NCBI GenBank assembly: GCA_934141445.1 | Contig: CAKPCF010000002.1 | Coordinates: 1 to 64,000, forward strand | Direction of reading: 5' to 3' | DNA: 64,000 nucleotides | Origin: an uncultured Clostridia bacterium | Lineage (GTDB): Bacteria > Bacillota > Clostridia > TANB77 > CAG-508 | Shown here: positions 33,353 to 42,717 of the stretch, in pieces | Position numbering within the stretch: position 1 is the stretch's first letter | Layout of the letters: each line of letters opens with the position of its first letter | Position numbers and translations under genes: made by a program | Notes under the pieces: model-generated | What the model was told of the DNA's origin: nothing | Seen by the model: the letters and a program-made list of their open reading frames with translations, nothing else | Databases searched by the model: none

Positions 33353-35023
33353 ATGAAAGAAGAAAAGAAAAGTAAAATTATTTTTATTGCAATAGCAGTT
33401 ATTTGTATAGCAATGTTTTGTTTTGCAATAACACCAAAAGAATTGCAAAATGACACATTTTATACAGTAAAAATAGGTGAATATATTTATGAGAATGGAA
33501 TATCAAATTTAACGGAAGATGTATATTCATGGCATGATTTACCATATACATATCCACATTGGTTATATGATTTAGGAACTTATGTAGTTTTTAGAGCTTT
33601 TGCTTGGGATGGAGTATATTGGTTAACAGTAATATTGAGTGTTGTTTTAGGATTATCTCTTTTTTATATTTCAAATAAATTATCAAAAAATACAGTAATA
33701 TCATTTGTAGTTACTCTTGGTGCCATGTATTTATTAAAACCATTTGTTGCAGCAAGAGCACAATTATTAACATTTATTTTATTTGCATGGACAGTATATT
33801 TTATAGAGAAGTTTTTGGAAACGCATAAAGTTAGATATGCAGTATATTTAATTTTAATATCTTTAATAATTGCAAATGTACATTGTGCAGTATTTCCATT
33901 TTATTTTGTATTATATTTGCCATATATTGGTGAATATTTTGTTGCAGTACTAGCTGATTTAGATTTGGATAAAAGATTTGAAATTTTATGTTTAAAAATA
34001 GCTAGATTTTGTATGGAAAAAATAAAAATTAAAAAATCTTTATCAGACAAAATCGATAAATTAAATGAAGACATAAAAGAAAGAAAAGAAAAAAGAGTAA
34101 AATTAAGAGCTAATCCTTATAAAATAAAAGTTCAAAAAAATCATTTTGTATTGTTACTAATAGCAGTTGCAGTCATTGCAGCTCTAACAGGATTTATAAA
34201 TCCAACAGGACTTGGTGCTTATACTTATACATGGAAAACAATGCAAGGTAATACAACTCAATCAATAAATGAACATTTGCCACTTGCATTATTAGAAAAT
34301 AAAGAATTTGCTGTTACATTATTAGCTTTCTTAGCAATACTAATGTTTACAGATACAAAAATAAAATTATCAGATTTATTTATGCTTGGAGGACTTGGTT
34401 ATCTTGCTTTTAAAATGAGAAGACAAGTTTCTATGTTTGCAATATTTGGTTGCTTTATATTAGTAAAAATGATTGCAAACTTTTTAGATAAGTATGATGA
34501 AAAATTATGTAAAAAAATTATGAGAATTACAGCAACACCAATTGGAGTTATTTTAGTATGGGCTATTGTAGGATATATTTCATTTGACTTATATTATCCA
34601 ATCGCAAATAATGAATATATCAATGAATCAACATATCCTGTTGCAGCTTCAAAATGGATAAAAGAAAATTTAGACTTATCAGAATTGAAATTATATAATG
34701 AATATAATTATGGAAGTTACTTACTTTATGAAGGAATACCAGTATTTATAGATTCTCGTTGTGATTTATATTCACCAGAATTTAATGGAGATAGCAAAAA
34801 TAATGTAGCTGGTAGAGACATATTTTCAGATGCTTTAAATATTGCAGGAATTGCAGTAAATTATGATGTTAAATTTAAAGAATATGGTGTAACTCATGTA
34901 ATAAGTTATGCAAATTCAAAATTATCAATGTTACTTTCAAATGATGAAAGATATAGACAAATTTATGATGATGGAATATTTAAAATATTTTCAAGAATTG
35001 CAACAGAAAAAACAAATAACTAA
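33353..35023 (+). CDS. polytopic membrane protein, GT-C glycosyltransferase-like
   Basis: About 556 residues with roughly ten hydrophobic helices. The first loop after helix 1 (TPKELQNDTFYTVKIGEYIYENGI ... WHDLPYTYPHW) has the acidic and aromatic make-up of the catalytic loop in GT-C glycosyltransferases that use lipid-linked sugars. A charged cytoplasmic insertion (about 220-260, LNEDIKERKEKR) and a C-terminal extracytoplasmic domain (WIKENLDLSELKLYNEYNYGSYLLYEGIPVFIDSR) follow; the latter phrases are typical of this family's tail. AGAGG precedes; ATG 33353 is preferred to the overlapping TTG 33350. It heads a run of co-oriented genes. Donor and acceptor are unknown. Confidence 0.72.
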   Translation: MKEEKKSKIIFIAIAVICIAMFCFAITPKELQNDTFYTVKIGEYIYENGISNLTEDVYSWHDLPYTYPHWLYDLGTYVVFRAFAWDGVYWLTVILSVVLGLSLFYISNKLSKNTVISFVVTLGAMYLLKPFVAARAQLLTFILFAWTVYFIEKFLETHKVRYAVYLILISLIIANVHCAVFPFYFVLYLPYIGEYFVAVLADLDLDKRFEILCLKIARFCMEKIKIKKSLSDKIDKLNEDIKERKEKRVKLRANPYKIKVQKNHFVLLLIAVAVIAALTGFINPTGLGAYTYTWKTMQGNTTQSINEHLPLALLENKEFAVTLLAFLAILMFTDTKIKLSDLFMLGGLGYLAFKMRRQVSMFAIFGCFILVKMIANFLDKYDEKLCKKIMRITATPIGVILVWAIVGYISFDLYYPIANNEYINESTYPVAASKWIKENLDLSELKLYNEYNYGSYLLYEGIPVFIDSRCDLYSPEFNGDSKNNVAGRDIFSDALNIAGIAVNYDVKFKEYGVTHVISYANSKLSMLLSNDERYRQIYDDGIFKIFSRIATEKTNN

Positions 35024-35045
35024 TAAATAGTTGAAAGGGAAAAAA

Positions 35046-35549
35046 TTGAAGGATAAAAAAATAAGAAAGATTTTCATTTTATCTATAATATTTATTGTGA
35101 TTGACCAGATTACGAAAATACTAGCAGTTTATTTTAAAAATTTGAATTTTGGTTTTATAAAAATAAATTGTACTAGTAATGAAGGTATTGCTTTAGGATT
35201 TAATCAAAATAATTTGACTAATATTTTAATTGCGATAATTGTATTGGGAATAATATTTAATTTTATTCATCAACAAAAAGAAAAATTGAATAATAAGATA
35301 ATTTTTTCTTTAGCAATGGTTATTTCTGGTGGAATTGGAAACTTAATAGATAGAATTTTAAGAGGAGCAGTAGTTGATTTTATAGATATAGGAAATTTTC
35401 CAATTTTTAATTTAGCAGATAGTTTTGTTGTTATTGGTTGGATAATTTTAGTGTATAATTTATTAGATTATTTAAAATATGATATCAAACTTATGGAAGT
35501 TAATGTAAAAAATAAAACTGAGGTGAAAAAGAATTGCAAGAAAAAGTAA
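35046..35549 (+). CDS. lspA: lipoprotein signal peptidase (signal peptidase II)
   Basis: 167 residues from a TTG at 35046 (AAAGGG seven bases upstream; an earlier in-frame TTG at 35031 lacks a ribosome site). Four transmembrane segments. Catalytic aspartates lie in the two family motifs GNLIDRILRGAVVDFID and FNLADSFVVIG. It removes the signal peptide of lipoproteins such as the two lipobox proteins at 21.2-22.3 kb. The last 16 bases overlap the next gene, indicating translational coupling. Confidence 0.95.
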   Translation: MKDKKIRKIFILSIIFIVIDQITKILAVYFKNLNFGFIKINCTSNEGIALGFNQNNLTNILIAIIVLGIIFNFIHQQKEKLNNKIIFSLAMVISGGIGNLIDRILRGAVVDFIDIGNFPIFNLADSFVVIGWIILVYNLLDYLKYDIKLMEVNVKNKTEVKKNCKKK

Positions 35550-36304
35550 AAATATTAGGTGTAGAAATAAATAATATAACATTAGATGAAACAGCTTTAA
35601 AGACTAAAGAACTAATTGAAAAAAGTAATAAATCTTGCAAAATTATTGTAGCACCAAATGTTGAATTTATTATGCAAGCTCAAAAAGATAAAGAATTCTT
35701 TGAAATTTTAAAAAAAGCTGAACTTGCTACACCTGATAGTATAGGAGTAATTATTGCAGGAAAGTTACAAAAGAAGCCATTTAAAGAGAGAATACCGGGA
35801 CAAGCATATTTTAGAAAAGTGTTGGAAACTGCGGAAAAAGAAGGTTGGACAGTCTATTTATTAGGTGGGAAAGATGATATTCCACTAAAAACTAAACAAA
35901 ATGTTGAAAAATTGTATCCAAAATTAAAAATCGTAGGATATCATGAAGGATTTTTTGAAAAAGATTCAGAAGAAGATGTTATAAATGAAATAAATAGATT
36001 GCAACCTAATGTATTATTTGTTGCAATGGGAGCACCAAAACAAGAAAAATGGATTGCTAAACATCAAAAAGAATTGAAAGTTGATGTTGCAGCAGGACAG
36101 GGAGGAACTTTTGATTATGAAGCAGGAAATATAAAAAGAGCTCCAAAATGGATACAAAAAATAGGAATGGAATGGTTATGGAGATTATTTCTTCAACCTT
36201 CAAGAATAAAAAGAATGTATGTATTACCTATTTATTTGATGAAAATAATATTTACAAAAGATATGACAAAAAGCAAGTGGGAAAAATTAAATAAAGAAAT
36301 TTAA
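35534..36304 (+). CDS. WecG/TagA/CpsF-family glycosyltransferase
   Basis: 256 residues from a TTG at 35534 (AGGTGA upstream), overlapping lspA by 16 bases. It carries the GT26 family features: VAPNVEFIMQAQKDKEFFEIL, ATPDSIGVIIAGKL, RIPGQAYFRKVLE, LLGGKDD, and FVAMGAPKQEKWI. In Gram-positives this family (TagA/TarA) transfers ManNAc to undecaprenyl-linked GlcNAc, committing the lipid to wall teichoic acid or another surface glycan. The C-terminus contains the membrane-association helix (EWLWRLFLQPSRIKRMYVLPIYLMKI). The exact sugar is not determined. Confidence 0.92.
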   Translation: MQEKVKILGVEINNITLDETALKTKELIEKSNKSCKIIVAPNVEFIMQAQKDKEFFEILKKAELATPDSIGVIIAGKLQKKPFKERIPGQAYFRKVLETAEKEGWTVYLLGGKDDIPLKTKQNVEKLYPKLKIVGYHEGFFEKDSEEDVINEINRLQPNVLFVAMGAPKQEKWIAKHQKELKVDVAAGQGGTFDYEAGNIKRAPKWIQKIGMEWLWRLFLQPSRIKRMYVLPIYLMKIIFTKDMTKSKWEKLNKEI

Positions 36305-36345
36305 TTTTAATCAGATTGTGACTTAAGAAAGGAATGGTTGTAAAT

Positions 36346-37272
36346 ATGAAAGAGTATATTGCTCAAGAAGAAAATTCTAATATTAGATTAGATAAGGCAA
36401 TTTCTGAGAAAAATAGTGAACTTTCTAGAGTGGCTATACAAAGAATGATAGAAGAAGGAAAAATTTTAGTAAATGATAAAAAAGTAAAGGCTTCATATAA
36501 AGTTCAAAAAGGAGATAAAATCAGCATTGGTGAAGAAGAAATAAAAGAGGCAAAATTAGAAGCAGAAGATATACCACTAGATATTATATATGAAGATAAA
36601 GATATTATAGTAGTTAATAAACAAAAAGGGCTTGTTGTTCATCCAGGAAATGGGAATTGGGACGGAACTTTGGTAAATGCTATTATGGCACATTGTAAAG
36701 ATTTATCTGGAATTGGTGGAGAAATAAGACCAGGAATTGTTCATCGAATTGATAAAGATACATCAGGGCTACTGATTATTGCTAAAAATGATAAAGCACA
36801 TATAAATGTCAGTGAACAGATAAAAAATCACCAAGTAAAGAAAACATATATAGCATTAGTTAGAGGAACTTTTAAAGAAAATGAAGCAACAATAAATATG
36901 CCAATTGCAAGAAGTACAAAGGACAGAACAAAAATGGCAGTAAATAGAAATGGAAAAGAAGCAATAACTCATTTTAAAGTATTAGAGAGGTTTTCTGATT
37001 GTACATTATTAGAAGTAAACATTGAAACAGGAAGAACACATCAAATAAGAGTACATATGGCTGAAATTGGTAGACCACTTATTGGGGATACTGTATATTC
37101 AAATGGAAAAAATAGATTTAATGTACAAGGACAGATGTTACATAGTTACAAATTAGAATTCAAGCATCCTTCTACTGGTAAAACAATGAGTTTAACTGCT
37201 CCATTACCAGAATACTTTGAAAATATTTTACAGGAACTAAGAAAAGAGAAGGGAGAAATTACTGAAAAGTAG
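36346..37272 (+). CDS. RluD-family pseudouridine synthase
   Basis: About 308 residues. An N-terminal S4 RNA-binding domain (RLDKAISEKNSELSRVAIQRMIEEGKILVNDKKV) is followed by a pseudouridine synthase domain with the catalytic Asp in GIVHRIDKDTSGLLIIAKND and the family phrase ETGRTHQIRVHMAEIGRPLIGD. It is like RluD/YlyB, which modifies 23S rRNA. It often lies beside lspA in Firmicutes, as here. The start is either ATG 36334 (abutting AAAGGA) or ATG 36346; the second has a more workable spacing. Confidence 0.92.
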   Translation: MKEYIAQEENSNIRLDKAISEKNSELSRVAIQRMIEEGKILVNDKKVKASYKVQKGDKISIGEEEIKEAKLEAEDIPLDIIYEDKDIIVVNKQKGLVVHPGNGNWDGTLVNAIMAHCKDLSGIGGEIRPGIVHRIDKDTSGLLIIAKNDKAHINVSEQIKNHQVKKTYIALVRGTFKENEATINMPIARSTKDRTKMAVNRNGKEAITHFKVLERFSDCTLLEVNIETGRTHQIRVHMAEIGRPLIGDTVYSNGKNRFNVQGQMLHSYKLEFKHPSTGKTMSLTAPLPEYFENILQELRKEKGEITEK

Positions 37273-37280
37273 TTAGTGAA

Positions 37281-38000
37281 ATGGAAGAAATTAGATTACA
37301 AAAATATATGGCAGACTGTGGTGTAGCATCAAGAAGAAAATGTGAAGAACTTATTGAAGCAGGTGATGTAACTGTAAATGGTGTACTTGTCACGGAATTA
37401 GGTACTAAAGTAATTCCAGGTAAAGATGAAGTATGTTTTAAGGGAAGAAAAATAAGACCATCTGAGAGAAAAGTGTATATATTATTAAATAAACCAATTG
37501 GCTATGTTACAACAGTTTCTGACCAATTTAATAGAGATACAGTATTAGACTTAGTAAAAGTTAAGGAAAGAATCGTACCAGTTGGTAGATTGGATATGTA
37601 TACTTCTGGTGCTTTAATACTAACAAATGATGGAGAATTTGTTAATATAGTAACACACCCAAGTCATGAAATAGAAAAAACATATACTGTAACAATAATT
37701 GGTATTGTTACAAAGGAAGATGTGAAGAAACTAGAAGATGGTGTTATTATAGATGAAAATTATAAGACTAAACCAGCAAAAGTAAAAATATTAAAAACAG
37801 ATACAGAGCTAAATAGATCAAGGCTAGAAATAAAAATTCATGAAGGAAAGAATAGACAGGTTCGTAAAATGTGTGAAGCAATTGGAAAAAAAGTTGTTGC
37901 ATTACATAGAACTAAGATTGGCAATTTACAGGTTAAAGACTTAAAAATAGGAACTTGGAGATATTTAACAGATATTGAAGTAAAAAGCTTGATTAAATAA
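37281..38000 (+). CDS. rluB: RluB/RsuA-family pseudouridine synthase
   Basis: 239 residues. S4 domain (IRLQKYMADCGVASRRKCEELIEAGDVTVNG), then a synthase core with YILLNKPIGYVTTVSD and the catalytic Asp in VPVGRLDMYTSGALILTND, and the EGKNRQVRKMCEAIGK RNA-binding loop. This family pseudouridylates 23S (RluB) or 16S (RsuA) rRNA; Firmicute members are usually called RluB. The gene starts nine bases after the preceding stop with no strong ribosome site, so coupling to the upstream synthase gene is likely. Confidence 0.92.
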   Translation: MEEIRLQKYMADCGVASRRKCEELIEAGDVTVNGVLVTELGTKVIPGKDEVCFKGRKIRPSERKVYILLNKPIGYVTTVSDQFNRDTVLDLVKVKERIVPVGRLDMYTSGALILTNDGEFVNIVTHPSHEIEKTYTVTIIGIVTKEDVKKLEDGVIIDENYKTKPAKVKILKTDTELNRSRLEIKIHEGKNRQVRKMCEAIGKKVVALHRTKIGNLQVKDLKIGTWRYLTDIEVKSLIK

Positions 38001-38063
38001 TATATAAAATTTATAATATATTTGAAAAGCAGATTGCTTATAAGATACAAAAGAGGAGAATAT

Positions 38064-38867
38064 ATGGAATATCAAAAGTTTATTCCAGAAGGGTGGGACA
38101 GCACTCAAGAAGTATACAGTAAAGAAAGAATAAAAAAAGCCTTTGAAACTGGAGAAATTATGCATGGAATTGTAAATGAATGTGATAGCAATTACAATTT
38201 GCATATAAATTTATGTGATGGGATTACTGGTATTATACCAAGAAATGAGATTGATGCAGTTAGTAAAGATGATTATGGATTTACTAGTCCGAAAATTTGC
38301 CAATATAAGGTAAATACTTTAGTACAATTTAAAGTTAAAGAAATTTACTCAGATAATCAGATTATGTTATCAAGGAAACAGGTTGGAGAAGAAGCTTTAA
38401 ATTGGATAAAAAGTGATTTGAAACCAGGGATGATAGTTAATGGGATTGTAAAGAACATTAGAAAATTTGGTGCTTTTATAGAAATTGGAGGAGGCATTGT
38501 AGGTTTATTACATATAGAAGATATATCAGTTTCAAGAATAAAATCACCAGAAGAACGTTTTAGTATTGGACAAAAAGTAAAAGTTATGATAAAATCAATA
38601 GACAAGTTAACAGGTAAGGTTATTTTAACATATAAGGAATTACTTGGAGATTGGTATGAAAATATTAAAGATTTAAAAGAAAAATCTGTTGTATCAGGGA
38701 TTGTAAAAGAAGCAGATAAATTTAAAAACGGTATTTTTATAGAATTAAAGCCAAACTTAGTTGGACTTGCAGAATATAAAGAAGGCTTAAGATATGGTCA
38801 AAAAGTTAGTGTATATGTAAAAAAAATTATAGAAAAAAATAAAAAAATAAAACTAATTATAGTATAA
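38064..38867 (+). CDS. S1 RNA-binding domain protein
   Basis: 267 residues from ATG 38064 (GAGGAG upstream). It contains about three S1 OB-fold repeats: residues about 25-110 (EIMHGIVNECDSNYNLHINLCDGITGIIPRNEI), about 125-195 (KPGMIVNGIVKNIRKFGAFIEIGGGIVGLLHIEDIS; most canonical), and about 215-267 (KSVVSGIVKEADKFKNGIFIELKPNLVGLAEY). It resembles short RpsA-like proteins of Clostridia, where a true full-length S1 is absent. It is likely to bind mRNA or rRNA. It closes the run of ribosome-related genes. Confidence 0.85.
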   Translation: MEYQKFIPEGWDSTQEVYSKERIKKAFETGEIMHGIVNECDSNYNLHINLCDGITGIIPRNEIDAVSKDDYGFTSPKICQYKVNTLVQFKVKEIYSDNQIMLSRKQVGEEALNWIKSDLKPGMIVNGIVKNIRKFGAFIEIGGGIVGLLHIEDISVSRIKSPEERFSIGQKVKVMIKSIDKLTGKVILTYKELLGDWYENIKDLKEKSVVSGIVKEADKFKNGIFIELKPNLVGLAEYKEGLRYGQKVSVYVKKIIEKNKKIKLIIV

Positions 38868-38897
38868 GCAGAACTATTAAATAAAGGAGGCTATAAA

Positions 38898-39833
38898 ATG
38901 GTAGAAGATGAGAAAATAAAAACTACCGTATCTCCATTCGCTATTAGAGAAGGAGAAATAAAAACTTTTGATGGGAAAGATGGATATGTATCTATAAATC
39001 AGATTATCCAAAAAATCAATTTAGGACATATTGGTGACATTCATTTTGAAATTTTAAATTTAGTAAATGAATTTGAGTTTATGACATCTAGACAGATTTA
39101 TTTTATGCTATTAGCTAGAAATGTAGATATTAAATCTCAAGATAAATTGAATACTAAATTAGAACAACTAGTAAAAACTAAGATTTTAACAAGATATTAT
39201 TTTTCTTCTGAAGAAGGAAAGGGAATATATAGAGTATATTGCTTAGAAAAAATGGGAAAATATTTATTAAATTCTAGAGAGAAAGAATGCAAATGGCAAC
39301 CGACAGATAATACTAAACCAGTATCTTTAATAAAAAAACGTTTAGCTGGAAATCAAGTAATTATTGCTTACATAAGAAAATCAAGTAATTTTAAAAGTTA
39401 TGTAGTTAAACCACAAATAACTGCAAAAATGTTAGGAAAAACATTTAAAGCACATGGTAAAGTTACTCTTGGAAAAAATAATAAAACAATAGATTTGCTA
39501 TTTGAATGTGTAAGAAGAGAAGCTGATTGGGAGAAAAAATTCGGTGAAAGAATGAATTACTATAAAGACTTTTATAATAATTTTGTCCCAGGAGATTCAG
39601 GATTTATGGGAATGCCACAACTAATTCTAGTTTGTGAAGATGATAAACATATGGTAGAAACACTTCGTGAAATTATAAGTCAAAATCTAAATATAGATAA
39701 AATAAAATTATATTTCACAACAGATTTAAAACAAAATACTACTACATTAGATAGATCATTAACTGAATTTATTAAAGATGAGACAACTGGAAAATATAAA
39801 GCTATAAATGTAGAATTTAAAGTTTTAGCTTAA
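38898..39833 (+). CDS. replication-relaxation-like winged-helix protein
   Basis: 311 residues. Residues about 45-130 form a winged helix (IHFEILNLVNEFEFMTSRQIYFMLLARN, then KILTRYYFSSEEGKGIYRVYCLEKMGKYLL). A C-terminal alpha/beta domain follows (about 150-300: ITAKMLGKTFKAHGKVTLGKNNKTIDLLFECVRRE, then MGMPQLILVCEDDKHMVETLREII). This layout is that of replication-relaxation proteins found on conjugative elements and plasmids, where the second part resembles a nuclease-like fold. GGAGG precedes the ATG. The coupling ATPase 40156-42498 lies convergently downstream, which supports a link to DNA transfer. Function is inferred. Confidence 0.65.
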   Translation: MVEDEKIKTTVSPFAIREGEIKTFDGKDGYVSINQIIQKINLGHIGDIHFEILNLVNEFEFMTSRQIYFMLLARNVDIKSQDKLNTKLEQLVKTKILTRYYFSSEEGKGIYRVYCLEKMGKYLLNSREKECKWQPTDNTKPVSLIKKRLAGNQVIIAYIRKSSNFKSYVVKPQITAKMLGKTFKAHGKVTLGKNNKTIDLLFECVRREADWEKKFGERMNYYKDFYNNFVPGDSGFMGMPQLILVCEDDKHMVETLREIISQNLNIDKIKLYFTTDLKQNTTTLDRSLTEFIKDETTGKYKAINVEFKVLA

Positions 39834-39905
39834 CAAAAAAATAAAAATGATATTAAATGGTTAACAGACGTTTATTTGTTAAAAATTTCATGATTTAGTC
39901 CTGGC

Positions 39906-40121
39906 AATTTATAAATTTTTCTTGCTATAATTATTATAATTTTAATTTTAATTAGTGTAATTTCGGTTTTTATTATAAAACAAAATAAGCAAATAAAAGA
40001 ATATAAAGAAAGTTATGAGTATGGAAAAGAACAATTAGATATATACAAGAAAGCACTTGAAACATCAGGGTATAGAATAAAATTTAATAATAATGGAACT
40101 TATGAGTTAGTAAAAAAATAA
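39906..40121 (+). other. open frame for a one-helix membrane peptide with no start codon
   Basis: The frame ending at TAA 40119-40121 is open back to about 39923 and reads as a hydrophobic helix (IIIIILILISVISVFII) followed by a charged, helical tail (KQNKQIKEYKESYEYGKEQLDIY). No ATG, GTG or TTG in frame and no ribosome site is found. It may start at ATT, or be a decayed gene. The remainder of the gap 39834-39905 shows nothing clear. Confidence 0.35.
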
Positions 40122-40130
40122 AGGTAATAA

Positions 40131-40158
40131 AAAATGGAGCTTTAAGCTCCATTTTTTA
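40131..40158. terminator. bidirectional terminator beside the coupling ATPase gene
   Basis: AAATGGAGCTT and AAGCTCCATTT form a near-perfect palindrome with T-runs on both strands. It overlaps the stop codon of the minus-strand gene. Confidence 0.85.
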
Positions 40159-42498
40159 TTGCTTTTTATTATTGAAATTTGTAATAGCATTTTCATCATC
40201 AAATGAATATCTTTGATTGTTTGTATTGTTTTGAATAGGGTCCATATCATTTGGATTGTTTGGATTCTCATTAAAGTTGATATGTTTCAAATCAAATCTG
40301 TTTTTATTTGTTTCCTCATGACCTTTGTTAATTATTCCATTTGTGAATTTTGTAAAATTATATGTTTTAATTTTTTGTTTCTCTTTGTATTTTGACTCAA
40401 GGAAATCTATTTTTGCGGCTCCTATAACATTTTTACCTTTTAAGTCTTTTGTTTTATAAATGATGTTTTTGAATTTCAAAGACTGTATCTTACCAGCTTT
40501 GTAGTTTTCTTTCCAAGACCACTTGATATTTTTATAATTTGCATCATATTCGCCTTTGTCTGTCTTGTAATCGTTGGTAAATGTCCACTCTCTTTTTTCT
40601 CCAAATTCTTTTTGCCACCATTCATTGTCTTCTGGAGTATTGTTACCAAAGACAATTTTTGTTGTACAGTTTGCAAGTAAAGTTTGTCTAAAGTTATCAT
40701 TATTAGTTCTGCCATTACCGAATTGAGATAAGTTTTGTGCGGAAACAATTGTACCAACACGATATTTTCTATATAGTGTGAATATATCTTCGGTTGCTCT
40801 ACATACAAATGGAGGAAATTCATCAACATATAAGAAGTGAGGAATACGTGATTTTTCATTTCCTGGTCTAGATAATACTGAATGTTGCATTAGTAATAAG
40901 AAGAATAGACCAAATGCTTTATGAATACTTGCACCTAAATCTCCACGTCTTGTACATACTAATATTACTTCACCATTTTTTAATACATCATCATAATTTA
41001 TATTATTTGTTCTGTTACATAAAATTGCTCTAACACCTGGATAACGAAGTAGGTTTTCAAGTTGTGCTGCAGATGCTTGTAAGTATTTTGCTGTTTCATC
41101 TCTTCCAACAGCATCTTTGTAAAATGTCTTTTTAAAGTAACCTAATTGAATATCATATTTTCTAGATAATTCTTCATCTTGTCTCATTTGTTCAGCCATT
41201 TCTTCGATTGAGTCAAAGTTGTTTATCAAGTTCATTAAATCTTCTAAAGTAGGTAAATCACCATTATGTAATCTTGGATACATTTCTTTTACTAATAATG
41301 TTAGATTTTCAATTGCTTGTGTTGTAATATTTTGCATAAATGCTTCATCAACAGATGTAGTATTATTAAGATTTGCTTCAGAATTGTACATTCTTTTTAA
41401 TACAGATGATATTGCAATTGATGTTTTTATTGGGTCATCAAATATGAATGGGTTTAAACCAACTGATTTTGGATCATCTGGGTCAATTAGTTTGTATGGT
41501 ATACCAAAATTATCAGCAACATCTTGAATACGAGATATTGATTCAAAATCAGGAGCAAGATATGTGATACCTAAATTTTTGTAAATTGTGTTTTCTCCAT
41601 CATATTTGTAAATAAGCTTTTTCATATAAGCTTTATATAATTTTTCCTTTGATGTTATTGGTACTAGCATATTCAAAGAAAAATTATTATTTATGTAGTC
41701 ATTTGAATAAGGTGAATTTAGATTTGCAAGACCTGTACGCAAAGCTGTATATCCCATTTCTTTAGCAGCTTCTTTAAATAAATATTTCTTTTCTAAATCT
41801 CTTGCAATCATTGGTTCGAACATCATAGATGTTTTTCCGGAACCAGATACACCAACTATAAGAGTAGATTCAAATCTTCTAGCTTCAGGTGTTTTAATAA
41901 CTTTTCCAGTTTCTTTGTCTTTACAAAGATACATTTCACAAGTATATGGTCCCCAACCTTCTTTATTGTCAGATAAATCAATACCACCATAATCATAAAT
42001 AGAATCTCTTAAATCTTTTGTATCATTTATTTTCATATAAATGAATTTAAATAAAGGATAGAAAGATACTATTGGAATGTACCATGCAAATGCAGCCATT
42101 GCTGGTTTTATTAAATCCATAAAATTTAAAATTATGTAGCTGTAATTTGGTACAGAAATAAGTAGTAGCCATTCTAATTGATTTATCCATTGAATAATCA
42201 TAGATATTACAATAATATATAAACCAATCATATAAATATATACAAATGATAATTTCTTTTTATCTTCAGTAACAAACTTTGAAGCAAAAGAAAAATAAAA
42301 AGCAAATACTGGACAAGCCATTGCTAATGTATATTTTATAGGTCCCCAATAAGAAACAGACATACCTGTTGCAACAATCATAATTATTTCTACGATTCTA
42401 TCGATACAAAGATAAAATGCGACAAGTGTTAATACATAGGTTAAAAATGTATTTCTATCTGTTTTTAATTTCTTTAAAAAATTGTCTATGTATTTCAA
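40156..42498 (-). CDS. TraG/VirD4-type coupling ATPase
   Basis: 780 residues from a TTG at 42498 (GGTG upstream). Four or five transmembrane segments occupy residues 1-150. The ATPase domain then shows Walker A VGVSGSGKTSMMFEP near 217 and Walker B HFLYVDEFPPFV near 561. The phrase GTIVSAQNLSQFGNG and the replacement of the full Asp-Glu pair fit type IV coupling proteins, which pump DNA or protein substrates into a secretion channel. The C-terminal 60 residues are Asn-rich and disordered (NENPNNPNDMDPIQNNTNNQ). No relaxase, VirB4 or VirB6 is in the window, so it is not clear what it couples to. Confidence 0.88.
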   Translation of the reverse strand: MKYIDNFLKKLKTDRNTFLTYVLTLVAFYLCIDRIVEIIMIVATGMSVSYWGPIKYTLAMACPVFAFYFSFASKFVTEDKKKLSFVYIYMIGLYIIVISMIIQWINQLEWLLLISVPNYSYIILNFMDLIKPAMAAFAWYIPIVSFYPLFKFIYMKINDTKDLRDSIYDYGGIDLSDNKEGWGPYTCEMYLCKDKETGKVIKTPEARRFESTLIVGVSGSGKTSMMFEPMIARDLEKKYLFKEAAKEMGYTALRTGLANLNSPYSNDYINNNFSLNMLVPITSKEKLYKAYMKKLIYKYDGENTIYKNLGITYLAPDFESISRIQDVADNFGIPYKLIDPDDPKSVGLNPFIFDDPIKTSIAISSVLKRMYNSEANLNNTTSVDEAFMQNITTQAIENLTLLVKEMYPRLHNGDLPTLEDLMNLINNFDSIEEMAEQMRQDEELSRKYDIQLGYFKKTFYKDAVGRDETAKYLQASAAQLENLLRYPGVRAILCNRTNNINYDDVLKNGEVILVCTRRGDLGASIHKAFGLFFLLLMQHSVLSRPGNEKSRIPHFLYVDEFPPFVCRATEDIFTLYRKYRVGTIVSAQNLSQFGNGRTNNDNFRQTLLANCTTKIVFGNNTPEDNEWWQKEFGEKREWTFTNDYKTDKGEYDANYKNIKWSWKENYKAGKIQSLKFKNIIYKTKDLKGKNVIGAAKIDFLESKYKEKQKIKTYNFTKFTNGIINKGHEETNKNRFDLKHINFNENPNNPNDMDPIQNNTNNQRYSFDDENAITNFNNKKQ

Positions 42499-42717
42499 TT
42501 AAATTCACCACTTTCATTAAAATTTATACATCTATATTATCTTATAAAATCACCAAAAAAACAAGAGGTTTTAAAGAAAAAGTCTAAGTTTTTAGGCATT
42601 TTTAACTATTTATATGTGCGTGGAATTCAATATCAAAAAATAAATAAATTTTTGTAATATATTTGAAATGAAAATATATAAATTAAAATAAGAAAATATA
42701 ATGAAAAGGAATAAGAA

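Noticed and set aside
38898..42498. An intact integrative conjugative element
   Set aside because: No integrase, relaxase, VirB4 or flanking repeats are visible, and housekeeping genes lie on both sides.
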